Assembly: GCF_030123405.1 (NCBI RefSeq) | Contig: NZ_CP126110.1 | Coordinates: forward strand, 992,001-1,056,000 | DNA: 64,000 nt | Direction of reading: 5' to 3' | Origin: Neobacillus sp. WH10 | Lineage (GTDB): Bacteria; Bacillota; Bacilli; Bacillales; Cytobacillaceae | Shown: in pieces, positions 33,825 to 42,964 of the stretch | Layout: each line of letters starts with the position of its first letter | Numbering within the stretch: the first letter of the stretch is position 1 | Program-made: the position numbers and the translations under genes | The notes under the pieces: model-generated | Seen by the model: the letters and a program-made list of their open reading frames with translations, nothing else | Told to the model about the DNA's origin: nothing | Database searches by the model: none

Positions 33825-33927
33825 TGTAATCGAAATGAATTTTGTATTTTTTAAATAAGGTTGATAAATGACTACTTACATCGGCGGACTTAGAAGAAGG
33901 AAATAGTCAATGATCTAAGGTAAAGAA

Positions 33928-33977
33928 AAGTGCTGCTCTTTTGTCTATATGACATGAAAGAGCAGCACTTTTTGTTA
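33928..33977. terminator. Strong intrinsic terminator
   Basis: AAGTGCTGCTCTTT pairs with AAAGAGCAGCACTT with further TGTC/GACA pairing inside, followed by T5. Ends the glycosidase region. Confidence 0.85.
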
Positions 33978-34023
33978 TTGTATAGTTAATTAATGGACAA
34001 CTTGTCCCAATGGAAAAGCGTAA

Positions 34024-34178
34024 TCTATCCCGCATTAACGGACAGTAATATCCCCACCTCAAGATTAAGAGAAAAGCGAAAATGATAGGTGGGGGATAAC
34101 TGTCCGTAAAATCCTGATTGGTTCAACTAACCATCAGTGGGGGATGAGGAAACCCTACTGATGGAAGTTTCACTTTAT
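34024..34178. repeat. bcr1-like palindromic repeat element
   Basis: About 145 bp between TCTAT (34024-34028) and TTTAT (34174-34178), a likely 5-bp target duplication with one change. It has two hairpins: ACGGACAGT...CCCCACCT with AGGTGGGGG...ACTGTCCGT (34038-34098), and CCATCAGTGGGG with CCCTACTGATGG (34131-34164). Length, TTTAT flanks and the CCCGCATTAACGG start match my memory of the bcr1 element of the B. cereus group. The right flank overlaps the stop codon of the MFS gene. Confidence 0.65.
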
Positions 34179-35563
34179 TTTGTCGCTTTTCGTCCTACTA
34201 ATACCCAGTACATAGATAAACTGAAAAGGGTAATGAGTACGAGAATGAAAAGGATATTACTATACATGGAAGCATCCGAATTGCTTATAATCCCTAGGAA
34301 GCTTTGACGCATTGCGGAATGGTCCATCATTGCTGCTGTATAGGCAATTCCGATTGACATAGCAACATTAAGCGTTAAATTATAAAATCCGATTGCTGTT
34401 CCTGTTTTTTCTTTTTCAATCGTACAAATGCAAGAATCAAGTAATGGTGCATACATGAACGCGAATGAACTAGAGAATAAGATCATCGATATCACGAATA
34501 CAACAACAGAAGTTTGTACAAAGAAACCGCCTAATAATAAGCTGAAAATAATACTAGACATAGCGATCGTAATACATTGCTTGCTTCCTAGAACCTTCGC
34601 AAATTTTCCAGAAAGAGCCCCAACTGTAGTAGCGGCTATATAACCCGGAATCAATAATAGTGAAATGGTATCTAGCTTCAAACCATAAATCTTTTCAAGC
34701 AAGAATGGAAATAAGAAAATATATGCTAACTGTACAGAATAAATTACAAAAGCAACTCCAAGCAATGAGATAAACTGTTTATTTTTAAAGAATGATATTC
34801 CGATAAAAGCTTTTGAGCTCTTGCTAATATAAGTAAGGAACAAGGTAATTGCGACGATAAACAAGAGAAGGTACATCCAATTGAAATCGGTAATATATAG
34901 CAGCAGGGATGCTGAAATGATTCCAACTAGAAATAATCCTAATACATCTACATTACTGTTTTTCCTATTTTCCTTAGGAAGATATTTTAAAATAAATGGA
35001 AGGGTGAAAAGTGTTACTAAAGAAAGTAAAAATAGAGTTGTCCAATGGAAGTACGTAGAAACATAACCTCCAGTTAATGCACCAATAAGCTGTGAAAGAG
35101 CAAAACTACTTGTACTTAATCCTAAAAATTTCTTTTGTTCATTTGCAGGTAAATGTTTTGTTACAAAGATAACATATAATGTTTCAGCTGATGCTAAACC
35201 TGCAGTTTGGATAATTCGTGAGATAACAACTAGTAAAAACGAGTGTTGAAAAATATACCCCATGACTGAACCGACACATATTAAAATAATACCTACGCTA
35301 AAAAGTTTTCTGATACTAATGGAATCCGCCAAAGCTGCGTAAACCACTGCCCCAATTCCAATCACAAGGCCAGCTAGGGTTGCTTGCCAGCTAACTGTTG
35401 TCGCTGAAATGTGAAAATCCTTTGCCATATCAACCGAAATAATCTTAAACGAATTGTCAATTATCAAACATAATAGAAATAACAATAATGTAATAGGTAC
35501 TGCTTTCTTAACACTATATTCCTGAGCTTTCTTCATGCTTGCATCTGCAATTATTGTAGACAT
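34175..35563 (-). CDS. MFS exporter, 14-span TetK/TetL-like
   Basis: 462 residues with about fourteen hydrophobic segments, the length of TetA(L)/TetA(K). 'TTVSWQATLAGLVIGIGAVV' and 'ALADSISIRKLFSVGIIL' (motif A-like) and the 'SNILFILVLITLFSLSMYWV' end resemble that family, but tetracycline transport is not implied. AAAGGAGAGG ribosome binding site. It is downstream of and codirectional with a GntR regulator; a perfect palindrome lies between. A degenerate copy of its N-terminus lies at 20290-20401. Confidence 0.87.
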   Translation of the reverse strand: MSTIIADASMKKAQEYSVKKAVPITLLLFLLCLIIDNSFKIISVDMAKDFHISATTVSWQATLAGLVIGIGAVVYAALADSISIRKLFSVGIILICVGSVMGYIFQHSFLLVVISRIIQTAGLASAETLYVIFVTKHLPANEQKKFLGLSTSSFALSQLIGALTGGYVSTYFHWTTLFLLSLVTLFTLPFILKYLPKENRKNSNVDVLGLFLVGIISASLLLYITDFNWMYLLLFIVAITLFLTYISKSSKAFIGISFFKNKQFISLLGVAFVIYSVQLAYIFLFPFLLEKIYGLKLDTISLLLIPGYIAATTVGALSGKFAKVLGSKQCITIAMSSIIFSLLLGGFFVQTSVVVFVISMILFSSSFAFMYAPLLDSCICTIEKEKTGTAIGFYNLTLNVAMSIGIAYTAAMMDHSAMRQSFLGIISNSDASMYSNILFILVLITLFSLSMYWVLVGRKATK

Positions 35564-35830
35564 AGCTATATTCCTCTCCTTTTGTTAGTCAGGAAATCGT
35601 CTTCCTGAATCATGATGTCTAGCCACAACTACCCATTTATCCTTTTGTAAAAGGACGGTTTTAGTAATCTCTATACATTTGGTTTAATATGCGGGGGTTC
35701 CTTGTGCTCAATTTAACCCATTTTTGTTTTTTTCCTTCTTATGATGTTTACAAGGAAGCGTTTGCATCAATAACCAAAAATATCCTTACTTTTTATTTGT
35801 ACTTTCATGGTTATTCGTGATAATCTTTTG

Positions 35831-35852
35831 AACTATACAATATTGTATAGTT
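35831..35852. promoter_or_regulatory. 22-bp perfect palindrome, probable GntR operator
   Basis: AACTATACAATATTGTATAGTT is identical to its reverse complement. Its AACTATA and TATAGTT arms recur near the GntR gene start (36833-36858). It lies about 270 bp upstream of the MFS start, in the leader region between the regulator and the exporter. HutC-type GntR proteins bind GTxTAxAC-like palindromes. Confidence 0.65.
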
Positions 35853-35952
35853 GTCTAAATACTTGTATGCATCAGAACAATGAAAAGGATATCATACCTT
35901 TCCTTTGCTAACAACCCATTTTTTTTTGAGAATTTGTCGATTTTGTAACAAA

Positions 35953-35988
35953 AAAAGCGGTGTATTTCGTATGAAATACACCGCTTCC
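35953..35988 (-). terminator. Terminator after the GntR gene
   Basis: AAGCGGTGTATTTC (35955-35968) pairs perfectly with GAAATACACCGCTT (35973-35986); T-run on the minus side. Confidence 0.85.
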
Positions 35989-36005
35989 AAGGTAAATTTG
36001 GAGGT

Positions 36006-36056
36006 TTATCCCGCATTAACGGGCAGTAGGTTTTCTATTGATGGAAATTTTTGATA
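36006..36056. repeat. Internally deleted copy of the bcr1-like element
   Basis: TTTATCCCGCATTAACGGGC starts at 36006 and matches the left end of the element at 34024, followed by GCAGTAGG and then by CTATTGATGGAAAT, which matches its right end; the middle 90 bp are missing. Confidence 0.6.
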
Positions 36057-36078
36057 AATAATGCTCTTGCCTATTCAA

Positions 36079-36819
36079 TTATTTAGATGTTTTAATTTTG
36101 ATTTGACTAAATTCTGTTGGTATATAGTATTTGTTATAAACCACAGGGTATTTATCGCTGATATATAGACTTTCTAAAATCAAATCACATTCCTCTCCAT
36201 AGAAAATTTGGTATTTTAATGATGGAGTATTGACGGAGCTAGAACGTTTAATTTCAATCGTTGAGGAATTAGCCAGTTCATATACTTTCTCCTCCAACAT
36301 TTCCAATACTTGCTTCTCGTTATTTAAGTCTAGATTTAATGATGAAACGGCTTCTATTGGCATCATGGTAAAAGCATAAGCTACTACCTTATTGCGATTT
36401 TTATACCATCGTTCCAACATAACAACTGCAGACATTTGTCGATCTAATACTTGCATTGCATAGTCAGTTACGAGGTCAATTCGGAAATTAAGTTCGATAT
36501 CATCTATTTTTTCGGTATAGCATTTATATAAGGGATTCCCCAACTTTTCTAAACCATCGCTACTTTCATTATGATGAAATTTTGTAATGAAATTTCCTTT
36601 TCCGTGGATATTCTTAACCAATCCATCTTCCTGTAAAAGTGCCAAAGCATGTCTCAATGTCATTCTGCTCACACTAAATATTTTGGCCAATTCGGGTTCT
36701 GTTGGAAGCTGGCTGTCGGGAGGAAATGTTCCATCCATGATTAATGTATACAATTGGTCATACACAATGACGAATAGCGGTTTTTTCGGTTTAGTGAGTT
36801 CATGAAGTTTATTGTTCAT
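36079..36819 (-). CDS. GntR-family regulator, HutC/UTRA type
   Basis: 246 residues. Residues 10-80 are the winged helix ('LYTLIMDGTFPPDSQLPTEP', 'VSRMTLRHALALLQEDGL') and 90-240 a UTRA ligand-binding domain ('VMLERWYKNRNKVVAYAFT', 'ILESLYISDKYPVVYNKYYI'). It probably represses the downstream TetL-like exporter until an effector binds. Inverted AACTATA sites at its own promoter suggest autoregulation. GGGG ribosome binding site. Confidence 0.9.
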   Translation of the reverse strand: MNNKLHELTKPKKPLFVIVYDQLYTLIMDGTFPPDSQLPTEPELAKIFSVSRMTLRHALALLQEDGLVKNIHGKGNFITKFHHNESSDGLEKLGNPLYKCYTEKIDDIELNFRIDLVTDYAMQVLDRQMSAVVMLERWYKNRNKVVAYAFTMMPIEAVSSLNLDLNNEKQVLEMLEEKVYELANSSTIEIKRSSSVNTPSLKYQIFYGEECDLILESLYISDKYPVVYNKYYIPTEFSQIKIKTSK

Positions 36820-36832
36820 TTTCTTATACCCC

Positions 36833-36858
36833 TATAGTTTTTCAAATTCATAACTATA
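36833..36858 (-). promoter_or_regulatory. Second GntR operator at the regulator's own promoter
   Basis: TATAGTT (36833-36839) and AACTATA (36852-36858) flank a 12-bp spacer just upstream of the gntR start. They are the same half-sites as in the 22-bp palindrome at 35831. Confidence 0.45.
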
Positions 36859-37066
36859 AATTCTTTTTCTTCTCTTTTATAGTAGAATATTATCTTTGTT
36901 CTATTGTAACTTACTTTTATATGGAAATTAATACGCTTTCAAAAATTTATTATAATTTGCACTTAGTGTATTTGTCACTCTAATTTAAGAAAAAAGATAT
37001 TGCAGACTCTACAAAATTATGAATAGAACATTATTTAAGATATTAAATGAATTGTTTTTCCACAGA

Positions 37067-37084
37067 TAAAGTGAAACTTCCATG
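37067..37084. repeat. Third trace of the bcr1-like element (right end, inverted)
   Basis: ATAAAGTGAAACTTCCAT is the exact reverse complement of the last 18 bases (34161-34178) of the element plus its TTTAT flank. Nothing more of the element is left. The rest of 36859-37094 shows no gene. Confidence 0.5.
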
Positions 37085-37094
37085 ATCATTAAGA

Positions 37095-37136
37095 AAAAAG
37101 CTTCCATGTACTGAAATCAGTATGTGGAAGCTTTTT
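37095..37136 (-). terminator. Terminator after the Fe-S protein gene
   Basis: AAAAAGCTTCCA pairs with TGGAAGCTTTTT with further TACT/AGTA pairing inside and T/A runs on both sides. Confidence 0.8.
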
Positions 37137-37230
37137 TATCAAGTTATCTAAGTTTAAAAGAAATACTTCTTGCTTACTTGCTCAAATGTATTGGTTTTGC
37201 CATATCAAACGTATTGCTATTGATAATTTT

Positions 37231-38145
37231 TTATAAAAAATTCAAGATATTGTTTTTCTTACTGCTTTCACAACTTTTACATATTTCTTCGTCCGTCCAA
37301 CTAAGAAAATCACCGCCGCAGGTTTTACACTTGCTATTAACAATAGAGAAGGTATTTATCTTAGATGTTTGGACATTCGACTTCACCTTTATCGCATCAT
37401 TATGACACACATCAAGACAAAGTGAACAGCCTAAGCATTTTTCACTATCGATGTTAAGGCTATTTCCTTGGATGGAAAATACTTGCCCGGGGCATAACCG
37501 AAAACAGGTTTCACAAAGTGTACAAGACTCAGTATTTAGAGCAATCGTAAAAAAAGACCAGCCTTCAAACAAGTTTGACCGTCTGAATTTATCCTGATTA
37601 AAGTGCCATTTAGCTGGTGCAATGGTGGTTAATGCAAGCTTTTTGCTTTCAAATGTAAGCTTACTAAACAAACCTCGTCTTGTAAGTGTTAGAGTATCAC
37701 GAACAGCAGGATCTGGTACTGGAACTGATACGAATGGCTCCATGTTCATCTTTTCTAAAAGCCCGTTTGTTTCATCAATGATCCCTGTCACTTTAGTGTC
37801 TGGCATGGTAACAGAAATCTTTCGAATTCCACATTTATATAAGTGGAGTAGCTCTGTTTCTGTCGGAAGCGGTCCACCATCTAGAATTAATACACCATTT
37901 AGGATATTCCTTATCGGTGATTGCCCTTGTAGTGACTGAACAGGGCAAGTGGTAATACAGCGTCCACAGCCGTTACAAACGTTGTGGTCGATGATCGGAC
38001 CTCCATTTTTATATGTTATCGCCTGTACCTCACAGCTATCTTGGCAAATAGTACATGTACTGAATGGACTAATTTTTCGAAGGCATTTTTCCGTAGCACT
38101 CAGTTCATAGCTAAGACTTTCTAGCCAGTGTGTCAATAATGACAT
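37231..38145 (-). CDS. 4Fe-4S ferredoxin-type protein linked to a molybdoenzyme operon
   Basis: 304 residues from the ATG at 38145, seven bases after GAGGG; an upstream in-frame ATG at 38208 lacks a good site. Two 4Fe-4S sets: 'CTICQDSC' with 'CNGCGRCITTCP' in the N-terminal part, and 'CTLCETCFRLCP' with 'CLGCSLCLDVC' near residues 215-265; a CKTCGG/CKSC knuckle ends the protein. No signal peptide. Divergent from the TorD/molybdoenzyme operon, it may pass electrons or help load the cofactor. No characterised homologue is recalled. Confidence 0.75.
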   Translation of the reverse strand: MSLLTHWLESLSYELSATEKCLRKISPFSTCTICQDSCEVQAITYKNGGPIIDHNVCNGCGRCITTCPVQSLQGQSPIRNILNGVLILDGGPLPTETELLHLYKCGIRKISVTMPDTKVTGIIDETNGLLEKMNMEPFVSVPVPDPAVRDTLTLTRRGLFSKLTFESKKLALTTIAPAKWHFNQDKFRRSNLFEGWSFFTIALNTESCTLCETCFRLCPGQVFSIQGNSLNIDSEKCLGCSLCLDVCHNDAIKVKSNVQTSKINTFSIVNSKCKTCGGDFLSWTDEEICKSCESSKKNNILNFL

Positions 38146-38532
38146 CTCGTCACCCTCTAACATTTCTCTATATAAAGATAAATAACCAACCCCACCGATT
38201 ACTGACATAGGCTCAAGTTAGGCACTTCCACGTATTAATTAATTTTAACCCTAAAGTCCTATTAATTCTCTAAAGTTACCAGCATGTCCAAATAAGTGTA
38301 ACAATTTGTTCATATTTTAAAGTGGCGGAAAATGAGTGGGAACTTAGCTATAGTGCTGTATTATTAAGATTTCTAGTAAATTTGTCACAGATTTAATGAT
38401 TTTCTCGAAAAAAATAGTAGGTGAAATCCCTCATAAGAATTGAAACAAAATCCACAGATTGTATATTGTTTCACAAAATTATATTTCCTATAGTAAAAAT
38501 AGAATCATTTGGTTCATTAAAGGGGTGAAATT
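38146..38532. promoter_or_regulatory. Divergent promoter region of the molybdoenzyme module
   Basis: A 387-bp A/T-rich region between divergent genes. TAGGTGAAATCCCTC (38418-38432) resembles, imperfectly, the NreC site TAGGG-N4-CCCTA, relevant because an NreB-like kinase and NarL-type regulator are encoded 5 kb downstream. No open frame is seen. Confidence 0.35.
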
Positions 38533-39144
38533 TTGGACACAATACTAGATCAAAAGCAGTCAGCTTCTAGGATTTTCTCTATACTTGCTGATCTTTACAA
38601 GTTTCCGGAATCCGACATCTGGGAAGATTTCTCTTGCCATCAACTTTTAGATGAGCTTAGGAGGTATGCATCTGAATGGTATGAATCAAATAGTTTAGTA
38701 GAAATAACAGATATCCCTACTAGTTTAAAACAAATGCAACAAATATACGCGGAAAGCCTTGGTGGACCTGCACTACCTGTCGAGTCGATTTATAAGGAAT
38801 GGACTGCAGATCGTACGTGCAAACTGCCATTTGCAAGGAGTAAAGGATATTTGCTTGGAGATTCTGCCTTCCATATTCGGTTTATTTTAGAAGAATTTGA
38901 AATCGAAATTCCTGAAAATTATAGGAATATGCCCGATCATCTTGCAATACTGCTCGAATTACTAGCATTTTTTCTTTTACATGCAAAGGCAGAAATGATT
39001 AAACAGTTCCTGGCCGATCATTTTGGCTGGCTGGACGAATTTGCTCTTAGACTTGAGGAACTGGGTGGAACTCAATTTTATCTTCAAGTAACTCGATTTC
39101 TTCAGCAAATGCTAAAAAAGCTTACTTCCATATATGGAAATTGA
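38533..39144 (+). CDS. TorD/DmsD-family molybdoenzyme chaperone
   Basis: 203 residues from a TTG after GGGGTG. All-helical, with 'IYAESLGGPALPVESIYKEW' matching the TorD core ExxRLFxGPxxxPxxPxxSVY and 'NMPDHLAILLELLAFFLLHA' matching the second motif PDHxxxELxFM. Such chaperones bind the Tat leader of the molybdopterin subunit and hold it for cofactor insertion. First gene of the operon, 87 bp ahead of its client. Confidence 0.85.
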   Translation: MDTILDQKQSASRIFSILADLYKFPESDIWEDFSCHQLLDELRRYASEWYESNSLVEITDIPTSLKQMQQIYAESLGGPALPVESIYKEWTADRTCKLPFARSKGYLLGDSAFHIRFILEEFEIEIPENYRNMPDHLAILLELLAFFLLHAKAEMIKQFLADHFGWLDEFALRLEELGGTQFYLQVTRFLQQMLKKLTSIYGN

Positions 39145-39230
39145 ACACAAAATTTTTACGATTAGGAATCCGGTCAAGCATTAAAGCTTGAGCTTTTTCT
39201 AGACTGATTGATTAAAACATAAAGGAGGAT

Positions 39231-41435
39231 ATGGCGAATATGCTTGATTCTAAAATATCAAGGCGGAGCTTTATTAAGGCATCTGCTGCAACAACAGTAT
39301 TAGCATCAGCCGGAACAGCAGGTTTTCAAGATTGGTCAAGTAAGTATGTGAAAGCAAGTGAAAAAACAGAAATTAAAGAAATAGCCAGTACTTGCAATGG
39401 CTGTTCAAGTAAATGTGGGATCATTGGTCACGTGAAAAATGGCCGTCTTTGGAAATTAACAGGACACCCTGATCATCCTTATTCAAAAGGAAAGTTATGT
39501 GCTAGAGGCCATGGTTATGCAACTCTTGTTTATTCAAAGGAGCGTTTGACACAACCACTTAAGAGAGTAAGTGAAGGGAAATTCGAACCAATTTCCTGGG
39601 ATCAGGCATATAAGGAAATTGCAGATAAACTAAATAAAATCATAAAGGAAAATGGACCTGGAGTTGTATCATTAACAGAGGATCCAAGGGCCACAGGTAA
39701 GTTCTACTCACCAAGATTTATTGAAGCTCTTGGCTCACCGAACTACTACACCCACCATGTAGTTTGTTCTAATTCACGTGATGCAGGCTTCCTGCACTCA
39801 TTAGGTGTTACGGCAACAAGCGCAGATATCGGCGCTGCAAAATATATAATGTTTATTGGAAGAAGCTACGGAGACGCAATCCGACCAAGCTCAGTACAGT
39901 CACTTGCTGATGCAAAAGAAAATGGGGCAAAAATTGTCATTGTAGACCCACGACTAAACAACACCGGGAACTTGGCAAATGAATGGTTAGCAATACGCCC
40001 TGGAACTGACCTTGCGCTTGTACTGGCAATGTCACATGTATTAATCAAACAAAATCTTCACGATACTGAATTTATCAATAATTATTCCATTGGTTTTGAA
40101 GAATATGCAAAGGAACTTGAAAATTATACCCCAGAATGGGCTGAAAAATTAACAGGTATCAGCGCTGATACGATTACTAGAATAGCCACTGATATGGGGA
40201 AAGCAAAGCCAAAAGCATTAATTGAACAGTCTTGGCGGGGTGCCTTTGGCTGTAACTATGAAAATAGTACAGAAACTGGCCGAGCGGTTGCATTATTTAA
40301 TGCGATGCTTGGAAACATTCAAAAACAAGGCGGCAGTATTATTGGAACAAAACCGCATTTAGGTAAGCTTGATCCTGCTAAATATCCAAGCCCTAAAAAA
40401 CCTGAACTCAAAAAAGCGGGACAAGAGGAGTTCCCACTTGCCTATGAAGAACAAGGTGTAGCAACAATTGTGGCTAAAAATGCGATGGAAGGCAAGATGA
40501 AAGCTGCTATTTTTCATCATTCCAATCCAGCGCTTGGTTATGGAAATCCAAAATACATGAAAAAGGCTTTTTCCAAGATGGACCTTATTGTCACAATCGA
40601 TGTTCAGATGTCTGAAACGGCATTACTTTCAGATTATATCCTTCCTGATGTGACATATATTGAACGTGATGAAGTGATTGAGAGTTTATCTGGCAAGACA
40701 CCAGGAATAGCCTTAAGACAGCAGATGGTTGAAAAAGTCCATCCAAAAACAAAACCAATCCACCAGATCTATTCAGAGCTTGCAAAAGCTTGTGGATTTA
40801 GTCAATATTTCAACTTTAGCCTTGATGAATTGAATGAAGCAATGCTTGCTCCAACTGGAATTACCTATCAACAATTGAGACAAAAAGGAACGATTATGTT
40901 TCCAGATATGACGATTGAGCTTGGGAAAATGCCTGAGCTAAAAACACCATCTAAAAAAGTGGAATTCTCTAGTGAAAAATTTAAGGAAGCAGGCTTCTCA
41001 CCAATTGTAAAATGGGATGGACCGAAGGTCAGCCCGAAAGAGGATTCATTCCGTTTGATCACAGGAAAACAGGCGATTCATAGCCATACACAAACAGCAA
41101 ATACGCCTATTTTGATGCAAATAACAAAGGATTATGACCTTGAAAGAATTTGGATGAATCCAGTTCGTGCCAAAGACCTTGGAATCAAGGATGGAGATCT
41201 AGTTGAGGTAAAGTCAAGCGAGGCGGTTAGTAAAGTCAGAGTAAAAGTGACAGAAAGGATCCATCCTGAAGCTATTTTTGTACCAAGCCATTATGGCATT
41301 ACATCTCCATATCAGAAGACAGGAGTAGGAGTTGGCTTTGGTTATATGGAGCATGTACCATTTGATTTCGAGGCAAGGAGCGGGGCAGGAAATATGCAAG
41401 AAGTAATTGTTAAAGTAAGGAAGGTGAAGGGCTGA
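39231..41435 (+). CDS. Molybdopterin oxidoreductase, catalytic subunit (PsrA/PhsA-like)
   Basis: 734 residues. Tat leader 'SRRSFIKASAATTVLA' at residues 10-25. A 4Fe-4S site 'CNGCSSKCGIIG' and 'CARGHG' near residues 55-95, then the Mo-bis-MGD domains; Cys in 'HHVVCSNSRDAG' is placed where PsrA/PhsA have the Mo ligand. C-terminal MGD-binding part has 'LITGKQAIHSHTQTANTP'. Exported as a folded enzyme to the outer face of the membrane. The acceptor could be thiosulfate, polysulfide, tetrathionate or another oxyanion. ATG 39231 is 2 bp from AAAGGAGG; ATG 39240 is an alternative start. Confidence 0.87.
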   Translation: MANMLDSKISRRSFIKASAATTVLASAGTAGFQDWSSKYVKASEKTEIKEIASTCNGCSSKCGIIGHVKNGRLWKLTGHPDHPYSKGKLCARGHGYATLVYSKERLTQPLKRVSEGKFEPISWDQAYKEIADKLNKIIKENGPGVVSLTEDPRATGKFYSPRFIEALGSPNYYTHHVVCSNSRDAGFLHSLGVTATSADIGAAKYIMFIGRSYGDAIRPSSVQSLADAKENGAKIVIVDPRLNNTGNLANEWLAIRPGTDLALVLAMSHVLIKQNLHDTEFINNYSIGFEEYAKELENYTPEWAEKLTGISADTITRIATDMGKAKPKALIEQSWRGAFGCNYENSTETGRAVALFNAMLGNIQKQGGSIIGTKPHLGKLDPAKYPSPKKPELKKAGQEEFPLAYEEQGVATIVAKNAMEGKMKAAIFHHSNPALGYGNPKYMKKAFSKMDLIVTIDVQMSETALLSDYILPDVTYIERDEVIESLSGKTPGIALRQQMVEKVHPKTKPIHQIYSELAKACGFSQYFNFSLDELNEAMLAPTGITYQQLRQKGTIMFPDMTIELGKMPELKTPSKKVEFSSEKFKEAGFSPIVKWDGPKVSPKEDSFRLITGKQAIHSHTQTANTPILMQITKDYDLERIWMNPVRAKDLGIKDGDLVEVKSSEAVSKVRVKVTERIHPEAIFVPSHYGITSPYQKTGVGVGFGYMEHVPFDFEARSGAGNMQEVIVKVRKVKG

Positions 41436-41971
41436 TGGCACGATATGGAATGATGATTGATACGAGAAAATGCGTCGGCTGTTATGCCTGCCGTGTTAGC
41501 TGTCAGATGCAAAATGAACTTCCAGTGGAGGTCAGTTTCATTAAATTTCATGAAATAGAAACTGGAGTATTTCCAAATGTAAAAAATGAAATCATCCCAG
41601 TGCAGTGTCAGCATTGTGAGGATGCTCCTTGTGAAAGTGTATGTCCTACAAAAGCGACCTACACAACCGAAGATGGAATTGTCCTAGTTGATCCAGAAAA
41701 ATGTATTGGTTGTAAGTACTGTATGGTTGCTTGTCCATATCAAGCGAGAACACAAGAGCATTTGACAGGTGTTGTTGAAAAATGCCGATTCTGTGTTGAC
41801 CTAGTGGCAGAAGGTAAACAACCAGCATGTGTCAGTACATGTATTAGTACTGCAAGAATATTTGGTGATCTGGATGATCCTAATAGTGAAATATCCAAAG
41901 CAATTATTAAATACAACGCGAAGCCATTAAGGGAAGATTTAGGTAAAACGAAAATTTATTACGTGAGGTGA
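41435..41971 (+). CDS. Four-cluster Fe-S electron transfer subunit (NrfC/PsrB-like)
   Basis: 178 residues, overlapping the catalytic gene by one base (TGATG). Sixteen cysteines in four groups: 'CVGCYACRVSCQ', 'CQHCEDAPCESVCP', 'CIGCKYCMVACP', 'CRFCVDLVAEGKQPACVSTC', the DMSO-reductase beta-subunit pattern for four 4Fe-4S clusters. It carries electrons from the membrane subunit to the molybdenum subunit, and probably crosses the membrane with the Tat-exported partner. Confidence 0.92.
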   Translation: MARYGMMIDTRKCVGCYACRVSCQMQNELPVEVSFIKFHEIETGVFPNVKNEIIPVQCQHCEDAPCESVCPTKATYTTEDGIVLVDPEKCIGCKYCMVACPYQARTQEHLTGVVEKCRFCVDLVAEGKQPACVSTCISTARIFGDLDDPNSEISKAIIKYNAKPLREDLGKTKIYYVR

Positions 41972-41976
41972 GGAGA

Positions 41977-42873
41977 ATGGTTTGGGGAACGATCATAGCG
42001 GCCTATTTATTTTTGGCGGGTTTAAGTGCAGGTGCATTTTTAACCTCTTCCTATATATCCCGTAAATATCCGAAAGCTGTTACTGTTAGAATGACAGGAA
42101 GATTAATTAGTCCAGTATTAATGGGGATAGGCTTGCTTTTATTAATTGTCGATGCGGAAGCAGGTCTTAAGAACCCACTTAGGTTCATATATTTATTTAC
42201 CAATTTTAATTCAGTTATGACAATCGGAACCTACTTTATTTCTTTCTTTATGCTCGCAGCCTTTTATGTTGCCTTGATGGAGCTGCTAAAAAAAGATGTG
42301 AATAAATGGGTCGAGTATATCGGAATTGTATTTGCAATTGGGACAGCTATATACACTGGATTTTTAATCGGAGTGATAGCGACTGTTCCACTATGGAACA
42401 CGGCCATCCTTCCGATTCTCTTTGTAGTCTCTGCCTTATCGACAGGTATTGCAGGTACATTGCTTGTTTCAGGTTTTGTGAATAAACAGGTCGTACATCA
42501 GGTTATCTCGGTGAAAAAAATTCACTTGTCATTGCTGGCAGTTGAAGTGTTTCTCATCTTCACAATGTTTCTAATTACTTCAACATCCAATGAAGCTGCG
42601 GCAGAATCTGTTTCATCATTAATATCTGGTGAGTATAGCATGATATTCTGGATTGCTCTTATTGCGGTGGGTCTATTGTTGCCAATCATAATTGAATCAT
42701 TAGAACTTATAAATGCAAGGAAGATGTCCCAAACACTTGAAGGTCTCCAAGTAGCCGCTGCGGGTTCACATAGTATTGCCGGGACACTCGTAACAGAAAC
42801 GTCGGTACTAATTGGAGGTTTTACTCTCCGCTATCTGCTTCTTGCAGCAGCTGTACCTATAGCCTTTTTATAG
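41977..42873 (+). CDS. NrfD/PsrC-family membrane quinol-oxidising subunit
   Basis: 298 residues from the ATG at 41977, which has GAGGTGAGGAGA before it; a GTG at 41968 overlaps the preceding stop. Eight hydrophobic spans; the N-terminal 'AAYLFLAGLSAGAFLTSSYI' is the hallmark of NrfD, where the conserved residues bind quinol. Anchors the complex and draws electrons from menaquinol. A long perfect terminator follows. Confidence 0.9.
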   Translation: MVWGTIIAAYLFLAGLSAGAFLTSSYISRKYPKAVTVRMTGRLISPVLMGIGLLLLIVDAEAGLKNPLRFIYLFTNFNSVMTIGTYFISFFMLAAFYVALMELLKKDVNKWVEYIGIVFAIGTAIYTGFLIGVIATVPLWNTAILPILFVVSALSTGIAGTLLVSGFVNKQVVHQVISVKKIHLSLLAVEVFLIFTMFLITSTSNEAAAESVSSLISGEYSMIFWIALIAVGLLLPIIIESLELINARKMSQTLEGLQVAAAGSHSIAGTLVTETSVLIGGFTLRYLLLAAAVPIAFL

Positions 42874-42964
42874 AATCAGACTTATCAATCGGCCTTGAGA
42901 ATTGTCCAGTTCCACAAGGAAAGGCTTAGCATAGTACGATGGAAAATCGATAGTTTTTTTGAGG

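Noticed and set aside
34175..35563. Tetracycline resistance gene tet(L)
   Set aside because: Length and span number agree but sequence similarity is only general; substrate cannot be assigned.
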